Of a DNA stretch of 7,021 nucleotides, positions 6,087-7,021 are shown one piece after another. Under the pieces are notes generated by a model. It was given only the letters and a program-made list of their open reading frames with translations. It did not search any database and was not told the origin of the DNA. The translations under genes and the position numbers were made by a program. The stretch spans positions 1 through 7,021 of the forward strand of contig JBLHOS010000112.1 in the NCBI GenBank assembly GCA_047623825.1. Direction: 5' to 3'. This stretch comes from JBLHOS01 sp047623825 (GTDB taxonomy: Bacteria; Pseudomonadota; Alphaproteobacteria; Rhodobacterales; Rhodobacteraceae). The stretch's first letter is position 1; every line of letters begins with the position of its first letter.

Positions 6087-6394
6087 CCGATACGCTTGCC
6101 ACGCTTGCCGCCACTATTGCCACCCGCATAGGCGCGGATCCCGAAGCCTCTTGGACGGCCAAGCTGCTGTCAAAAGGCCCGGAAAAATGCGCCGCCAAAT
6201 TTGGTGAAGAAGCGATAGAGGCAATCATTGAAGCCGTAAAAGGCGATCGATCTGCCCTGACATCTGAGGCTGCCGATGTCCTATATCATCTGCTGGTAAT
6301 GCTGGCGTCGCGCGACGTGGCACTGGCCGATGTTCTGGCTGAACTGGACCGGCGCGAGGGTCTTTCCGGTATCGCCGAGAAGGCTGCGCGCTGA
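6083..6394 (+). CDS. hisE: phosphoribosyl-ATP pyrophosphatase
   Basis: 103 aa all-alpha MazG-like enzyme that hydrolyses phosphoribosyl-ATP to phosphoribosyl-AMP and pyrophosphate, the second step of histidine synthesis. The metal-binding pattern E42-E43-x-x-E46 in GEEAIEAIIEA and E62-x-x-D65 in EAADVLYHLLVML is intact, preceded by SWTAKLLSKGPEK (23-35), typical of HisE. It is a stand-alone HisE with no fused HisI cyclohydrolase domain, so hisI must be elsewhere. The ATG lies in the hisF stop region (ATGA overlap), with GAGGA at 6074-6078, so coupling with hisF is likely. It is the last his gene of the cluster in this window. Confidence 0.95.
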   Translation: MTDTLATLAATIATRIGADPEASWTAKLLSKGPEKCAAKFGEEAIEAIIEAVKGDRSALTSEAADVLYHLLVMLASRDVALADVLAELDRREGLSGIAEKAAR

Positions 6395-6404
6395 GACTGA
6401 CATC

Positions 6405-6518
6405 TTAGACCGAGGCCGTCAGCCCACTATCAATCCGAAAATTATGTCCCGTGAAAACCGGTAGGATTACCTGATCACGCCGCTGGTTTTGATCCACAAA
6501 GGCGACCGGCCTCGGGTT
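6405..6518 (-). pseudogene. relic of a short-chain dehydrogenase/reductase C-terminus
   Basis: Directly after the TAA of the CoA-binding gene, and in the same frame, 37 codons run to a TAA at 6405-6407. The end of the translation reads FTGHNFRIDSGLTASV. This matches the C-terminal strand and tail of SDR enzymes (usually TG-x-x-x-x-x-DGG followed by a short hydrophobic tail), with Ser in place of the first Gly of DGG. The preceding residues (PVAFVDQNQ) vaguely resemble the 'VAFL' helix of SDRs. There is no start codon, Rossmann motif or catalytic Tyr-x-x-x-Lys, so only the tail survives. It may be the remains of a deleted neighbour. The match rests on about 15 residues and is moderate. Confidence 0.5.
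6410..6515. repeat. 8-bp inverted repeat near the ends of the SDR relic
   Basis: CCGAGGCC (6410-6417) and GGCCTCGG (6508-6515) are perfect inverted copies 90 bases apart. Inside lie AAAACC/GGTTTT and GGTA/TACC pairs, so a nested fold is possible, and gTTTTatagTTTT follows on the + strand. It could assist termination of hisFE or be coincidence. Confidence 0.35.
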
Positions 6519-6992
6519 TTATAGTTTTGAGCTGATGATCCCGGTATTGAACCCGCCCATGCGCAACTCACCGAACAAGCGCTGATATTCGATCTTGGGG
6601 CAGCGGTTCTGGATCACTTGGATCCCCGCGGCCTCTGCTTTGGCGGCGGCCTCTGGATGAATGACCCCGATTTGCATCCAGATGGTTTTGAGGCCCGGAA
6701 GATGGGCCAACGCCTCATCAACGATCTCGGCTACCGCTTCAGGCCTGCGGAAGATGTCGAGCACGTCAACCGGCTCAGATATCTCAGACAAAGAGCTGAC
6801 AACCGGCTGACCAAACAGAACTTTCCCAACCTCATGCGGGTTGACCGGGATAATGCGATAGGTGCGCATGCTAAGATACCGGGCAACAAAATGACTGGGC
6901 CGGGTCGGGTTTGACGATACGCCCACACAAGCAAAGCTTTTGCTTTCCTTTAAGATTTTCCTTAGCAGCTGATCGGACGGTGTTTCGGTCAT
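6519..6992 (-). CDS. CoA-binding domain protein (YccU-like)
   Basis: 157 aa cytoplasmic protein of the CoA_binding_2 family, a single Rossmann-like domain related to the CoA-binding part of succinyl-CoA synthetase. Visible motifs in order are VGVSSNPTRPSH (23-34), RIIPVNP (46-52), a VDVLDIFRRPE strand-helix (75-85), TIWMQIGV (103-110) and NRCPKIE (129-135). It is slightly longer than the E. coli YccU type because of an N-terminal helix and the C-terminal GGFNTGIISSKL. Binding of CoA is known for the family; the cellular role is not established. No clear Shine-Dalgarno precedes the ATG (6992). The nine-base A-run at 7013-7021 reads as T-run upstream of the gene and may be the tail of a terminator lying beyond the window. 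Its stop is followed in frame by the SDR relic. Confidence 0.88.
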   Translation of the reverse strand: MTETPSDQLLRKILKESKSFACVGVSSNPTRPSHFVARYLSMRTYRIIPVNPHEVGKVLFGQPVVSSLSEISEPVDVLDIFRRPEAVAEIVDEALAHLPGLKTIWMQIGVIHPEAAAKAEAAGIQVIQNRCPKIEYQRLFGELRMGGFNTGIISSKL

Positions 6993-7021
6993 TCGCTAAC
7001 GATAGCAGGATCAAAAAAAAA

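Overview
The window looks like chromosomal DNA of an alphaproteobacterium, most likely a marine Rhodobacterales (Roseobacter-group) species. The evidence is the moderately GC-rich coding sequence, the family-typical 'GAVTVDWVVLTA' pilin-like N-terminus, the order hisB-hisH-hisA-hisF-hisE, and a Roseobacter-style CoA-binding protein ending in 'RMGGFNTGIISSKL'. No plasmid, phage, transposase, integrase or CRISPR feature is visible. Most of the window is ordinary biosynthetic core. No new multi-gene system could be supported.

Layout: (1) 124-834, + strand, encodes an unusual small secreted or membrane-anchored protein. It has a Flp/type IVb-pilin-like N-terminus followed by a lysine-free acidic domain that looks like a beta-sandwich. 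(2) 952-1026 is a complete tRNA-Gly(GCC) with encoded CCA. (3) 1072-1103 is a strong hairpin with A- and T-tracts on its two sides, so it can terminate both the tRNA and the converging gene. (4) 1116-2036, - strand, is 2-keto-3-deoxygluconate kinase (kdgK). (5) 2238-6394 holds five histidine genes: hisB and hisH (4-bp overlap), hisA, then hisF and hisE (4-bp overlap). (6) 6519-6992, - strand, is a CoA-binding protein. Behind it, in the same frame, lies an apparent relic of a short-chain dehydrogenase C-terminus.

The five his genes cover steps in the middle of histidine biosynthesis. HisE hydrolyses phosphoribosyl-ATP, HisA isomerises ProFAR to PRFAR, HisH and HisF together form imidazole glycerol phosphate synthase, and HisB dehydrates imidazole glycerol phosphate. 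The remaining pathway genes (hisG, hisI, hisD, hisC and others) are not in this window. The cluster is not one simple operon. A DUF2147 signal-peptide gene lies antisense between hisH and hisA, and a 577-base interval without a recognisable gene lies between hisA and hisF, ending in a terminator-like hairpin. The likely transcription units are hisBH, hisA and hisFE. hisF has no Shine-Dalgarno sequence, and a good promoter candidate would start transcription at or next to its ATG, so hisFE may be a leaderless message.

The most interesting items are the pilin-like acidic fusion protein, the candidate leaderless hisF promoter, the dehydrogenase relic with inverted repeats near its ends, and the gene-poor interval between hisA and hisF.
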